Shown in pieces: positions 32,994 to 42,572 of a stretch of 64,000 nt of DNA. The DNA lies in the NCBI GenBank assembly GCA_024403715.1, contig JAKSRJ010000005.1:1-64000 (forward strand), read 5' to 3'. A model generated the notes under the pieces. It saw only the letters and a program-made list of their open reading frames with translations. It was not told where the DNA came from and did not search any database. Within the stretch, counting starts at the first letter, position 1, and each line of letters begins with the position of its first letter. This stretch comes from Saccharofermentans sp. (GTDB lineage Bacteria > Bacillota > Clostridia > Saccharofermentanales > Saccharofermentanaceae). The position numbers and the translations under genes are program-made.

Positions 32994-33019
32994 TTTTAGT
33001 AGACTAAAAGAAAACTTAA

Positions 33020-33028
33020 TGATAATAT
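33020..33028 (+). promoter_or_regulatory. Extended -10 promoter of the acyl-CoA synthetase gene
   Basis: TGATAATAT matches TGn plus TAATAT. The leader would be about 20 nt, with TTGGAGG 5-8 nt before the ATG at 33055. Confidence 0.45.
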
Positions 33029-33054
33029 CGCATTGGTTTAAATTGGAGGTATCG

Positions 33055-34896
33055 ATGAGAGAAGTTACTGGAACACCGATATTTAACGCGACATATCATA
33101 ATAATATTCGCGATCTTATGATGCACACATGCGACTCATTTGCTGAGCGCGATGCTTTTATTTTCAGAAGAAACCCTAAGGATGCCGAAGAGCATAGAAC
33201 CTTCTATGAGTATGGTCAGGCAATTCGTAATCTTGGTACTTATATTCTTAATTCCAAGTATGCAGGAGATAAGTTAGCTGTAGTAGGTGCTAACAGCTAT
33301 GAGTGGAGTATGTGCTATACAGCAATCCTTTCCACTGATAGTATAGGTGTTCCTCTCGACAGACTTCTTCCTGAAGATGAGCTTATCTCTCTTCTCGAGA
33401 GATCTAAGGCTAAGATCCTTTTCTATCAGGAGAAGCACCATTCAATGATGCTTTCTGTTGCCAAGAAGCAGAAGGAAGGATTAACAAAATCCTGTGTAGA
33501 AAAGTTCGTTTGTATGTATAAGGAAGGCATCGGCGACAAGGAAGTTTTCCCTGAAGACGAGATGTTTACTGATGTATATACTCTCATTGCAGAAGGTCAG
33601 AAGTTAAGAGATAACGGTGACGATTCTTTTGATAAGGTTCAGATTAATTCTGAAGAACCAAGAATCATTCTCTTTACATCTGGTACAACTTCCATGAGTA
33701 AGGGTGTACTTCTTACACACAAGAATATCTGTACTAACGTATACAGCATCTCGCAGACTCTCCTCGTAATGCCTGGTGACAGAGCTTTCTCTATCCTGCC
33801 TTTGCACCACACTTTCGAGAATACATGTGATTTCTTTATTCTATCCATGGGCGCATGCCTCTGCCTTTCTGATGGCCTTCGCTATGTTGTTAAGAACCTT
33901 AAGGAATGGCACCCAGAGGTAAGTATTTCAGTTCCACTTCTTTACGAGAATATTCACGACAAGATTCAGGATGGTATCAAGGCTTCTGGTAAGGAAAAGC
34001 TCATCAAGATTATGGTTCCAATTACTAAGTTCTTGAAGAAGTGCGGTCTTGATATCAGACGTGCTGTATTTAAGGAGATTCTCGATAACATCGGTGGCGA
34101 CATGCGTATGGTAGTTATCGGAGGTGCTGGTATCGACAAGAGATATGTTGATACATTTACAAACTTCGGTATCGACTTCTTCCAGGGTTATGGTCTTACA
34201 GAGACAGCTCCTGTAATTTCTGTTACAAGTGAGCTTTGTAATGTGCACGGAAGTGTAGGAAGACCTATGCCAGGTATCACTGCTGCTATCGATACTGAGG
34301 ATATGGCTCCTAACACAGTAGGTGAGATTATTACAAAGTCTGACTGCGTAATGAAGGGCTACTACGAGAACGAGGAAGCTACTCGTGAAGTTATCGACGA
34401 GCGCGGCTGGTTCCACACAGGTGATATGGGTTACATCGACAAGACTGGTTCCATCCACATCACAGGTCGTGTTAAGTCCATGATCGTTCTTACTAACGGT
34501 AAGAAGGCTTTCCCTGAGGAAATCGAGTCTTTGATTACTGAGATTAAGGGCGTACCTGAAGCATTCGTATGGGCGGCTCGTAACAAGCGTGAAGCATTTG
34601 ATATTACTGCTAAGCTTTTGATTGACCGTGAGGCTATCGGTCGTGAGTTAGGTTTGGATAGAGCCCCAACTGACGATGAGGTTTCTGAGTATCTTTCTGA
34701 TCAGATGCGTGATGTTAATCATAGAATGCCAGCTTACAAGAATGTTCATTATTTCATGTTCTCTGAGACTGATATGCTTAAGACAACAACTCTTAAGATT
34801 AAGAGACCTAAGGAGCAGGCTGCAATTGAAGAAAAAATTGCTGCTGCAGGATTAGAAGTTAAGAACCTCAACGCTAAGAATTTGGATAAGATTTAA
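33055..34896 (+). CDS. Long-chain acyl-CoA synthetase (AMP-binding)
   Basis: 613 residues of the ANL superfamily, activating a fatty acid to acyl-AMP and then acyl-CoA (or acyl-ACP). The P-loop is ILFTSGTTSMSKGV, followed by the family motifs GYGLTETAP and GWFHTGDMGYID. A C-terminal domain of about 130 residues follows, with TLKIKRPKE in the place of the catalytic Lys motif. Cytoplasmic or membrane-associated. I chose the ATG at 33055 (TTGGAGG upstream) over one at 32980, which lies inside the palindrome region. Probably monocistronic. Confidence 0.9.
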   Translation: MREVTGTPIFNATYHNNIRDLMMHTCDSFAERDAFIFRRNPKDAEEHRTFYEYGQAIRNLGTYILNSKYAGDKLAVVGANSYEWSMCYTAILSTDSIGVPLDRLLPEDELISLLERSKAKILFYQEKHHSMMLSVAKKQKEGLTKSCVEKFVCMYKEGIGDKEVFPEDEMFTDVYTLIAEGQKLRDNGDDSFDKVQINSEEPRIILFTSGTTSMSKGVLLTHKNICTNVYSISQTLLVMPGDRAFSILPLHHTFENTCDFFILSMGACLCLSDGLRYVVKNLKEWHPEVSISVPLLYENIHDKIQDGIKASGKEKLIKIMVPITKFLKKCGLDIRRAVFKEILDNIGGDMRMVVIGGAGIDKRYVDTFTNFGIDFFQGYGLTETAPVISVTSELCNVHGSVGRPMPGITAAIDTEDMAPNTVGEIITKSDCVMKGYYENEEATREVIDERGWFHTGDMGYIDKTGSIHITGRVKSMIVLTNGKKAFPEEIESLITEIKGVPEAFVWAARNKREAFDITAKLLIDREAIGRELGLDRAPTDDEVSEYLSDQMRDVNHRMPAYKNVHYFMFSETDMLKTTTLKIKRPKEQAAIEEKIAAAGLEVKNLNAKNLDKI

Positions 34897-34927
34897 TTCA
34901 TACTATTAATAGGACACGTTGATTAAT

Positions 34928-34971
34928 CACCTTGCGATATAATCTTAGTAGATTAATTGCAAGGTGTTTTT
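34928..34971 (+). terminator. Terminator-like stem containing the addB ribosome site
   Basis: CACCTTGC (34928-34935) pairs with GCAAGGTG (34959-34966), followed by five T (34967-34971) and directly by the addB ATG (34972). The loop of 23 nt contains TATAAT (34938-34943). It can end read-through from the upstream synthetase gene, and the only Shine-Dalgarno of addB (AAGGTG) is in its 3' arm. A transcript started from the loop's TATAAT would lack the 5' arm and free the site. Confidence 0.6.
34938..34943 (+). promoter_or_regulatory. -10 box of addB in the hairpin loop
   Basis: A consensus TATAAT with a weak -35. Transcription would start near 34950, giving a leader of about 22 nt that retains the AAGGTG site but not the pairing strand. 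Confidence 0.5.
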
Positions 34972-37900
34972 ATGCTTAATATTTTTAGTAGTTCAACATA
35001 TGTGCCTATGACTAAGGCTGTTGTCGAGTATGAGACGATCCACTTATCTTCAAATGAGGGTGTTATTTTTGTTGTCCCAGAAGTAATTAAGGCTTCTGCG
35101 GAGAGAATCATGTTTGATTCTTTGGAGTCAGATAAATCTAGTGATGTTGTGACAGATTTTGGCTCTGTTATGCTAGGTTCTCTTAATCGTGAGGTTTTGA
35201 GCTTTAATCGTTTGTCAGTCCGTCTTTTGTCTATGGTAGGCATGGATTCTTCTACTGATACTTCTTTGCTTCGTAATGTAATTTATCGAGTTCTTATGGA
35301 AGCGCCTGCTGATTTTCCGATTCTTACTAAGCTATCGTCGAGATTCGAATATATCGATATGCTTGTAGACTTAATAGGCGATTTCAGAAGATATGGTAAG
35401 AAGGCAGATGATTTACGTGTTTTATGCCTTGAAGAGAAGGGGAAGTTATACGAGATTAGTATCTTATTAGAGCGAATTGATAAGATGGCTCTTACTTACA
35501 ATTTGACTGTTAATGAGGATGTGATTAGTAAAGCAACAGAATTACTACTATGTATCAGCGATAAGGAATTCGTCGTTACTCCTAGATATCGCGAGATATG
35601 TGATTTTATTAAGAATAAGTTTGTAATATGTGGATTTGGTAATACTCGTTTATTGACACCTCAGGAGTTGTCGTTTATCAAGGCGTTAACTAATTGTAAT
35701 GCTCAAGTGAATTTTTATGTTGCTTCATCAGATATCGAATCGAAGTTCTTTGAAAATGGCTCAGAGACTGTTAAGAGCTTGACTTCAATCGGAGGCGTAT
35801 TAGACGCTACTCCTTTCGCGATGAAGAGAGAAACTAATATGCTTAATACCGTTGCTAGTATGTACGCATCTGATGTTAATGGATATGTTTATGACGGCGA
35901 TAAGGACGATTCAGTTAAAATAGTCTCATATCATGATTACGATGATATGATTTCTTTTATGGCCAATGAGATTAATAGGCTAGTTGGGCAAGAGGGTCTT
36001 CGCTATAGAGATATAAGAATAATGTGCCAGGATCAATCATTGATTGATCGAATTAAGTGCATATTTGGCGTTTTTAATTTGCAGATGTTTATTGATCATA
36101 AGATTATCCTTTTGGACACTCCGGTTGTTAGATATACATTGCTTCTTTTAAGATTGTCTTCCCGTAATTATGATATTAAATCAGTTCTTAGACTTCTTAG
36201 GACAGGTGTGCTTGTTGGTGGCGCAAGAAGAAGTCTGGTAGATGCTTTTGATAATTATTGTATTCAGGAAAATATATCTGATAAGAATAGATTATTTAAT
36301 AAGGATTATTACGGTACTAAGTATCTAGTTGATGAGGATGATAGTGAGAATTCTGACTATGATAAGCCTTTATATCCTGTATATGATAATGACCAGATCT
36401 TTGTTGATGGTGCGAACTATCTTTATGAGAATATAGTAGAGAAGATTCTTCTTCCTATTAAGGATGTATGCGACAGAATTGACTCTGCCAAGACAATAAG
36501 TCAGAAGGCTATAGTTCTTGCGAATCACTTGGGCTCTTTGAAGACTGAGATTGAGATGCTAAGAGATGAGTTCTTAGATAGAGGGGACTATGATACTTCT
36601 CTAGCGATAGTTAAGGGTTATTCGGAGATGATGTCGTTATTGTCACAGTTATCGACAGATCTTAATGATGTCTCAATAGGACGCGATCAATTCTTATCTA
36701 TGGTTATGACAGATATGAAGAATAAGGCATCAGGGGCTATTCCTTTGTGTGCTGATTCAGTCGAGATATGTTCAGTGTCTTCTAGTGCATATACACCATG
36801 TAAGGTTCTATTTGTAATTGGTGCTAATGGTGAGAATTTCCCACATAAATCATCTCGTAGTGGAATATTGTCTAGTGAAGAACTTGTGGGAACTGGACTC
36901 CCTGATAAAAATGCAGGTAAGAGCCGTCAGGAATATGTAGAAGCTTGTCTGCTGCTTAACGGTGCAGAGGATAAGATGTATCTTCTCCATTATCAGAAGG
37001 ATTACCCTAGTAGCGTGCTTAAATACTTCAATCAGGCAATTACAGGTGATAAGGATGCATTTCTTGTTGAGGGAAGATTCAAAACTCCTGTTTATGGGTC
37101 TGCTGTTAAACCGAGATTTAAACCAAATGAGATAGTTTTTTCTGCGGATAATGTTACTAGAATGTTCGATGGTAGAAGCATCTTAAGTGTTTCCTCTGTT
37201 GAGAAATACTTTACTTGTCCTTTACAGTTTTTCCTTAATAAGGGACTTAAGATAGATGGTAGAACTGATAATTCATCTATTGATAGCCGAGAGATAGGAC
37301 TTCTTTGTCATTCTATGCTGGAATTTGCGATGAAGGATGTTAAGGAGCAACTTAAGACTAGTTCAATTGATGAGTTGATTAGAAAAGCACCAGAATACCT
37401 TGAATCTAATACTTTGAATTATTATCTTAGAGCAGTTACCGAGGGGCAGATTTCTAAGCCAGATAAATACTTGAAGAATTATCGCGTTAATCCTGGACTT
37501 AAGGTTATGCGTATTTTTGAGAACTACTATCCAATTGCGTTGGATCGAATTAAGAAGGATGGCTTTTCTCCTGATGATTTTGAGTTAAAGCTTGAATCTC
37601 TACCGGTTAAGATTGAACCTAAGACTAATCCGTTAGGGTTTGAGTTCCGTGGCTCTATTGACCGAGTAGATGTTAATAACGGTAAATATAGAATTATTGA
37701 CTATAAGACAGGTGGAAAGAAAATCGAATACAGTCATGTTTATGATGGTATTCAGATTCAGCCTTTCCTATATGCACATGGTTTGAAGCTTCAAGATAAG
37801 AATATAGAAAATGTTGGCTACATCAATTTGTTTATGCCAACGAATAAGACTACTCCAGGTAAGGAGGAAGAATTATTCACATATAATAGCCATACCAACA

Positions 37901-38154
37901 AGAAGGTCTCACTCGATAGCCTAATGGATTATTCTGTGCTTAAGCTCGATGAGGCATGTAAAAATATTTCTGAAGGTATTGGTTATGCTTCTCCTGCTCC
38001 AAGTGTAGGTGAAGGTAGTGGCGGCTGTGCATATTGTAGTTTTAAGGGTTCTTGCGGAAGACGTCATGACGATTCCTTAGTGAGAGAAAAGGTTAGTGGT
38101 AGTGATGCTCCAAGTGCAATCTCTAGTTATGTAGCAAGAAATGGGGAGCAGTAG
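34972..38154 (+). CDS. addB: ATP-dependent helicase/nuclease subunit B
   Basis: 1060 residues, the AddB partner of the AddAB double-strand-break repair and RecA-loading complex. The N-terminal part is a degenerate helicase that recognises Chi. The C-terminal part is a PD-(D/E)XK nuclease (GSIDRVDV then RIIDYKTGG). The 4Fe-4S ligands are complete: Cys749 plus Cys1019, 1022 and 1028 (CX2CX5C). I chose the ATG at 34972 over a TTG at 34957. addA follows after 1 nt. It is under the unusual hairpin/ribosome-site element at 34928. Confidence 0.9.
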   Translation: MLNIFSSSTYVPMTKAVVEYETIHLSSNEGVIFVVPEVIKASAERIMFDSLESDKSSDVVTDFGSVMLGSLNREVLSFNRLSVRLLSMVGMDSSTDTSLLRNVIYRVLMEAPADFPILTKLSSRFEYIDMLVDLIGDFRRYGKKADDLRVLCLEEKGKLYEISILLERIDKMALTYNLTVNEDVISKATELLLCISDKEFVVTPRYREICDFIKNKFVICGFGNTRLLTPQELSFIKALTNCNAQVNFYVASSDIESKFFENGSETVKSLTSIGGVLDATPFAMKRETNMLNTVASMYASDVNGYVYDGDKDDSVKIVSYHDYDDMISFMANEINRLVGQEGLRYRDIRIMCQDQSLIDRIKCIFGVFNLQMFIDHKIILLDTPVVRYTLLLLRLSSRNYDIKSVLRLLRTGVLVGGARRSLVDAFDNYCIQENISDKNRLFNKDYYGTKYLVDEDDSENSDYDKPLYPVYDNDQIFVDGANYLYENIVEKILLPIKDVCDRIDSAKTISQKAIVLANHLGSLKTEIEMLRDEFLDRGDYDTSLAIVKGYSEMMSLLSQLSTDLNDVSIGRDQFLSMVMTDMKNKASGAIPLCADSVEICSVSSSAYTPCKVLFVIGANGENFPHKSSRSGILSSEELVGTGLPDKNAGKSRQEYVEACLLLNGAEDKMYLLHYQKDYPSSVLKYFNQAITGDKDAFLVEGRFKTPVYGSAVKPRFKPNEIVFSADNVTRMFDGRSILSVSSVEKYFTCPLQFFLNKGLKIDGRTDNSSIDSREIGLLCHSMLEFAMKDVKEQLKTSSIDELIRKAPEYLESNTLNYYLRAVTEGQISKPDKYLKNYRVNPGLKVMRIFENYYPIALDRIKKDGFSPDDFELKLESLPVKIEPKTNPLGFEFRGSIDRVDVNNGKYRIIDYKTGGKKIEYSHVYDGIQIQPFLYAHGLKLQDKNIENVGYINLFMPTNKTTPGKEEELFTYNSHTNKKVSLDSLMDYSVLKLDEACKNISEGIGYASPAPSVGEGSGGCAYCSFKGSCGRRHDDSLVREKVSGSDAPSAISSYVARNGEQ

Positions 38155-38155
38155 T

Positions 38156-41100
38156 ATGAATTTTAGTAAAGAACAAAGTAATGTTATTAATGCTTCTAGA
38201 TCTAATATGCTTGTATCTGCTGCTGCAGGTTCAGGTAAAACCACTGTTCTTGTCGAGAGGATAGTTAATAAAATATTGCTCGGAGAGATGAGTATCGACG
38301 AGGTCTTGGTTGTAACTTTTACAAAAGAAGCAGCCAACAACATGAGAATGAAGATGGAGTCAGATATTAATAAGAAGATTACGACTTTATCTCCAGATAA
38401 GAGAGCAATTCTTAAGGAACAGTTAGATAAACTACCTAGTAGTTATATTCAGACTATGCATGCATTTTGTAATCGCGCGCTATCAGAGTCATCTTATTTA
38501 CTTGGTGACGATGCTATTGAACCAGGTAGCATGATAATAGATGAGAATACAAAAACTCTATTGTGGAATTCTAGTGCTAGTAAAGCTGTTAGTACTACGT
38601 ATAGTCTTATTGCTCAAAATCTAATAAGCGACGAGGAAAAATCAGACTTTTTAAATCTCATCTTTTCTATGGGTGGGGGCAAGAAGGACGATAATCTAGT
38701 ATCAGCAATGTGTTCTATTTATAACACATTGCGAAGTTTGCCTAATTATTTGGATGTGTTAGATTCGTGTATTGCCAAAAGAGAACACGATGATGCTAAT
38801 AACATTTTGGTAGGAGGAGACTACTACTTTAATGCTAATAGGAATTTGCTCATAAAGGTTGTTGATGCTTGTACCAAGATTATCTCTATACCTCTTGTTG
38901 ACGACAAATACGTAAGCCTTGCCCAAAAGGTTAAGGATTCACTTGTTGGCTTTTGTGATATTGATTTTGATTCATTAACAGATATAGAAAAACTTGAGTC
39001 AATCAAGAATGCGTATAAAAACTTTATCATTAGTCTTCAGGGACAAAGTTTCCCTGGTGTAAAAGCTGATGATCCTGAGGTTTATATTGCTATGGGCCCA
39101 ATAGCGGCTTTGGTTATTAAATACAAGAAGGAGTTAGGTGTATCTAGAGCTCCTAATGGCTATAACGATATCATTGCACCATACTCATTACCGTCAGAAT
39201 TCTCTGTTATTGATTCTAAGAGTTTTGATGAATTAATTGAGCTTCAAAAGAGAAGAACATCGTGCGCTAGAGCTGTTAATAGATTGATTAAGTTAATGGA
39301 TAGTCATTATGCTGCTTTAAAATACAATATGAGTGGTCTTGATTATTCAGATCTTGAGCATATGTGCCTTAAGGCTTTTTGTGCACAGGAAATTCGTGAC
39401 ATCTACAAAAACAAATTCAAAGAGATATACATTGACGAGTATCAAGATAATACAACTTTGCAGGATGCTGTTGTGGCTCAGATAGCCAATGGTAATGTGT
39501 TCTGTGTTGGTGATGTTAAGCAGAGTATTTATAAATTCAGACATGCCAATCCTAAGATGTTTACTACAAAAGCTGATTCATATCGTGCAAAAGATGGTGG
39601 AGAACTTTTTGAGTTGTCACAGAATTATAGAAGTACACCAGAGATCCTTGCTTTTGTAAATGAAGTGTTTGGACAGTTGATGAGTAAGGATGCTTCTGAA
39701 ATCGGTTATATTGAAGATAATCATCAGATGAAGCCTAATCCTGATACACCACATGGTTTAGTTCCAGAGGTGGTTTTGGTAGATACTAAGCAGTTCTACT
39801 ACGATGATAATAAAACAAAATATTCAGAATCAGATTTACTGGCAAGACAGACCTATCTCAAGGTCGTTGAATTAAGTAAGAAATACGAATATAAGGATAT
39901 GTATGTACTTACTAGAACTAAGAATGCTTCAGCATCAATTGCCAATTATCTTAAGTCGATGGGAGTTCCAGCAAGATCTATTATGGAACAGGGAGTATTT
40001 GCTGATAATTCGATAATTGGATTATGTAATCTGATATTTGTTCTAGCAAACGAGAATAGAGATGAGTGTTTGGCTGGTGTTATGTTAGCTCCCTATAGAT
40101 TCTCGAATTTTACACCAGATGAATTAGCAACTATTTGTACTATGGATAAGCGCCTTCGTAGTATGAATCTAATAGTCAAGGTTAGAGAATATGTTAAGCG
40201 CGGTGAAGATTCTGATTTGAAAAGCAGATGCTCTTTGTTTGTTGATACTATTGATTCGCTTAGATCTGAAAGCGTTATTCGTAATATAAGTGATCTTATG
40301 GAACTCGTGTTTATGGAGACTGGTATTAAGGCGACTGCTAAGGATGAGAATTCCAAGGAGCTTACTAAGATTACTGTGTTTAAAAATTGGATATGTGAAA
40401 ACTTCCTTGCGAGACGATGTGATATAAGTGATGTTGCTTTTGCTATTGAAGAGATACGAGGCAAGATTGGTGACAAAGCTACCATTGAGGTCGAAGACTT
40501 TGGTGAGAACTTTGTGCGCTGTATGAATTACCACAAGAGTAAGGGATTGGAAAAGGAATGTGTAATCATCGCTGATACAGATGGAACCGGTGGAGGTGAA
40601 TCTTCGAGCTTTTTGAAGTTCAGAGAAGACAAGCTAGTATTATCCGATTACTATGATGATACGTCTGATTTATATAGCTCTTTGGAATGGCTGGCTGATG
40701 CACGTGATGAGAAGTTATCGGATAATGCAGAAGCTATTAGATTGCTATATGTTGCATTTACAAGAGCAAAAGAGAATTTGACAATCATTAGATGTAAGAA
40801 TATTTCAGAGGATAAAAAGTTTAATCAGATGTTAAGTGAATTAGCTTCTCAGGGTAGAGAACTATCTGCTGACTTCTACGATAAATACGATTCATCAGGC
40901 AATTTGATAATTAATTCTTTAGTTCGTATTAAGGGAACTGATGATTCTTCAAGTATTCCTCATTATATCGGTCTGGGAAGTGATTTTTCTTGGAAATCTG
41001 ACTTTGATGGTGTTAGAGTTTCTATAACTAACGGTGATGCTATTATCTCTAGTGTTAATGAGAAGAGCCAGGAATATGTTCCTGTGTATAAGGTTAGTGA

Positions 41101-41884
41101 AGATGAGGTCGATTCATCTTATACAGATATATACGGTTTATTAGGATATGACAATCGAGGCGTTCCTGAATTTAGACCATATAGATTTTTGGATAGTGTA
41201 AACACATCTGCTAAAACTTCTGTATCTGCTTTGAAGAAACAGGCAGAATCAATTTATGACAAAGATGATGACATAGTATTGTCCGAGTCAGAGAAAATGA
41301 GAAATGCTATTAATCTACAGATACTAAATAGTGATGATTATCTAAGTAGTAAAGATAAGCTATCTCCATCAGAATTTGGAACAGTTATTCATAAGGTAAT
41401 GCATTTTATTGATTTGGAAGCAGTTAATAAGAATCCATCAGATGTTGATAACCAGCTTAAGTTGCTACTTGAGGATGGAATACTAACTGAAGTTGAATTA
41501 AATGCGGTTAAGAAATTCTCTTCTCATATATCATCGTTTGTAGTAGGAACAGTAGGAACTAGATTAATCGAAGCGATAGCAAACGGCAAAGCTATGCTTG
41601 AGCGCCCGATTGAGTGCGCTATTAGAATAGATCCAGAGCGTGACGACTATCAACTCGTTCAGGGTGTAATTGATGCATTGTTCATTGAAGAAGATGGTGC
41701 AGTTATTATTGATTACAAAACAGATAATATTAAGTCTGATAATGTAGATGAAGTTTGTAAAATAGTAAAAGAACGCCACAAGAATCAGTTGGATTTATAT
41801 GCTGCTACTGTAGAAAAATCTGGAATTCATGTTAAGGAGAAGTATGTAAGACTTCTTCGTAAGGATATGGATATTAGAATTTAA
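38156..41884 (+). CDS. addA: ATP-dependent helicase/nuclease subunit A
   Basis: 1242 residues, a UvrD-like superfamily-1 helicase fused to a C-terminal nuclease. Walker A is AAAGSGKTT near the N-terminus, motif II is DEYQDNT, motif VI is LLYVAFTRAKENL, and the nuclease has VIDALF and VIIDYKTDN. With AddB it resects broken ends in homologous recombination. GGGGAG lies 7 nt before the ATG at 38156; an ATG at 38141 overlaps the addB end and is less likely. Its stop overlaps the convergent tadA stop by 4 nt. Confidence 0.95.
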   Translation: MNFSKEQSNVINASRSNMLVSAAAGSGKTTVLVERIVNKILLGEMSIDEVLVVTFTKEAANNMRMKMESDINKKITTLSPDKRAILKEQLDKLPSSYIQTMHAFCNRALSESSYLLGDDAIEPGSMIIDENTKTLLWNSSASKAVSTTYSLIAQNLISDEEKSDFLNLIFSMGGGKKDDNLVSAMCSIYNTLRSLPNYLDVLDSCIAKREHDDANNILVGGDYYFNANRNLLIKVVDACTKIISIPLVDDKYVSLAQKVKDSLVGFCDIDFDSLTDIEKLESIKNAYKNFIISLQGQSFPGVKADDPEVYIAMGPIAALVIKYKKELGVSRAPNGYNDIIAPYSLPSEFSVIDSKSFDELIELQKRRTSCARAVNRLIKLMDSHYAALKYNMSGLDYSDLEHMCLKAFCAQEIRDIYKNKFKEIYIDEYQDNTTLQDAVVAQIANGNVFCVGDVKQSIYKFRHANPKMFTTKADSYRAKDGGELFELSQNYRSTPEILAFVNEVFGQLMSKDASEIGYIEDNHQMKPNPDTPHGLVPEVVLVDTKQFYYDDNKTKYSESDLLARQTYLKVVELSKKYEYKDMYVLTRTKNASASIANYLKSMGVPARSIMEQGVFADNSIIGLCNLIFVLANENRDECLAGVMLAPYRFSNFTPDELATICTMDKRLRSMNLIVKVREYVKRGEDSDLKSRCSLFVDTIDSLRSESVIRNISDLMELVFMETGIKATAKDENSKELTKITVFKNWICENFLARRCDISDVAFAIEEIRGKIGDKATIEVEDFGENFVRCMNYHKSKGLEKECVIIADTDGTGGGESSSFLKFREDKLVLSDYYDDTSDLYSSLEWLADARDEKLSDNAEAIRLLYVAFTRAKENLTIIRCKNISEDKKFNQMLSELASQGRELSADFYDKYDSSGNLIINSLVRIKGTDDSSSIPHYIGLGSDFSWKSDFDGVRVSITNGDAIISSVNEKSQEYVPVYKVSEDEVDSSYTDIYGLLGYDNRGVPEFRPYRFLDSVNTSAKTSVSALKKQAESIYDKDDDIVLSESEKMRNAINLQILNSDDYLSSKDKLSPSEFGTVIHKVMHFIDLEAVNKNPSDVDNQLKLLLEDGILTEVELNAVKKFSSHISSFVVGTVGTRLIEAIANGKAMLERPIECAIRIDPERDDYQLVQGVIDALFIEEDGAVIIDYKTDNIKSDNVDEVCKIVKERHKNQLDLYAATVEKSGIHVKEKYVRLLRKDMDIRI

Positions 41885-42366
41885 TCTAGTAGCTTTTTAC
41901 CTTTATTACGATCACGCATTTCTTTGAAGAATTTCTTCATCAAATCGCTACACGCTTCTTCCATTACTCCACCTTCGAATAAAACTTGGTGGTTATGACC
42001 GTGTGCGACATTGAATATATCATTGCATGAACATACGGCACCACTCTTAGGTTCATATGCGCCAAAATATACTTTATGTAAGCGAGCCTGAATAATTGCA
42101 CCTGAGCACATGGTGCATGGTTCTAATGTTACATACATATCCATATCATTAAGACGCCAGTCGCCGAGTTTTTTGCATGCCTTGTCTATGGCGATGATCT
42201 CAGCATGATCAAGAGCATTTCCATGTGTAAGTCTTAAATTGTGTGCGCGTGCAAAAACTTTACCGTCTTTGACGATTACACAACCTATGGGGCACTCCTT
42301 AGCCTCATAGGCTTTTTGCGCTTCTTTTAACGCAGCTTTCATGAATTTTTCATGCTCATTTTCCAT
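41881..42366 (-). CDS. tadA: tRNA-specific adenosine deaminase
   Basis: 161 residues. It deaminates the wobble adenosine of tRNA-Arg(ACG) to inosine. The zinc and catalytic motifs are HAE (His54, Glu56) and PCTMC (Cys84, Cys87). I chose the ATG at 42366 because the family begins there; upstream in-frame starts would add a hydrophobic, unmatched 24-residue stretch that overlaps the promoter. There is no ribosome site, and the extended -10 TGGTATAAT ends 6 nt before the ATG, so the mRNA is probably leaderless. Confidence 0.93.
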   Translation of the reverse strand: MENEHEKFMKAALKEAQKAYEAKECPIGCVIVKDGKVFARAHNLRLTHGNALDHAEIIAIDKACKKLGDWRLNDMDMYVTLEPCTMCSGAIIQARLHKVYFGAYEPKSGAVCSCNDIFNVAHGHNHQVLFEGGVMEEACSDLMKKFFKEMRDRNKGKKLLD

Positions 42367-42372
42367 AAGGAA

Positions 42373-42381
42373 ATTATACCA
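42373..42381 (-). promoter_or_regulatory. Extended -10 of tadA, leaderless
   Basis: On the minus strand TGGTATAAT is a perfect extended -10. It ends 6 nt before the tadA ATG, placing the transcription start on or beside the start codon. Confidence 0.65.
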
Positions 42382-42447
42382 CGAGGCTAGTGTTACACCT
42401 TCAAGACAAAAAACGAACAAAAAATCAAAAAATCCCAATAAAGGCTA

Positions 42448-42476
42448 TTGCGTTAAAGATTTATTACATATACAAT
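42448..42476 (+). promoter_or_regulatory. Promoter of the division and cell-wall cluster
   Basis: TTGCGT (42448-42453), 17-bp spacer, TACAAT (42471-42476). The predicted start near 42483 lies at the first MraZ-box-like repeat, as in known mra promoters. The leader to mraZ is about 90 nt. Confidence 0.6.
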
Positions 42477-42484
42477 ACAGATGT

Positions 42485-42529
42485 GTGGCGGAAAGTGGCA
42501 ATAAATTTCACGTTTGGGGAGTAAAGTGT
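42485..42529 (+). promoter_or_regulatory. MraZ-box-like repeats
   Basis: GTGG at 42485 and 42495, TGGGG at about 42515 and AGTGT at about 42525 follow a 10-bp phase, and AAAGTG occurs at 42492 and 42523. MraZ binds direct repeats of GTGG-like units about 10 bp apart next to its own promoter, so negative autoregulation is likely. The unit at 42505 is missing or degenerate. Confidence 0.5.
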
Positions 42530-42572
42530 CAGTAATCGCCCATAATTGTAACACAACGAATTCGGCAGGGTT

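Noticed and set aside
34972..41884. addA-addB as a phage defence island component
   Set aside because: Motifs, Fe-S ligands and order match the housekeeping recombination complex.
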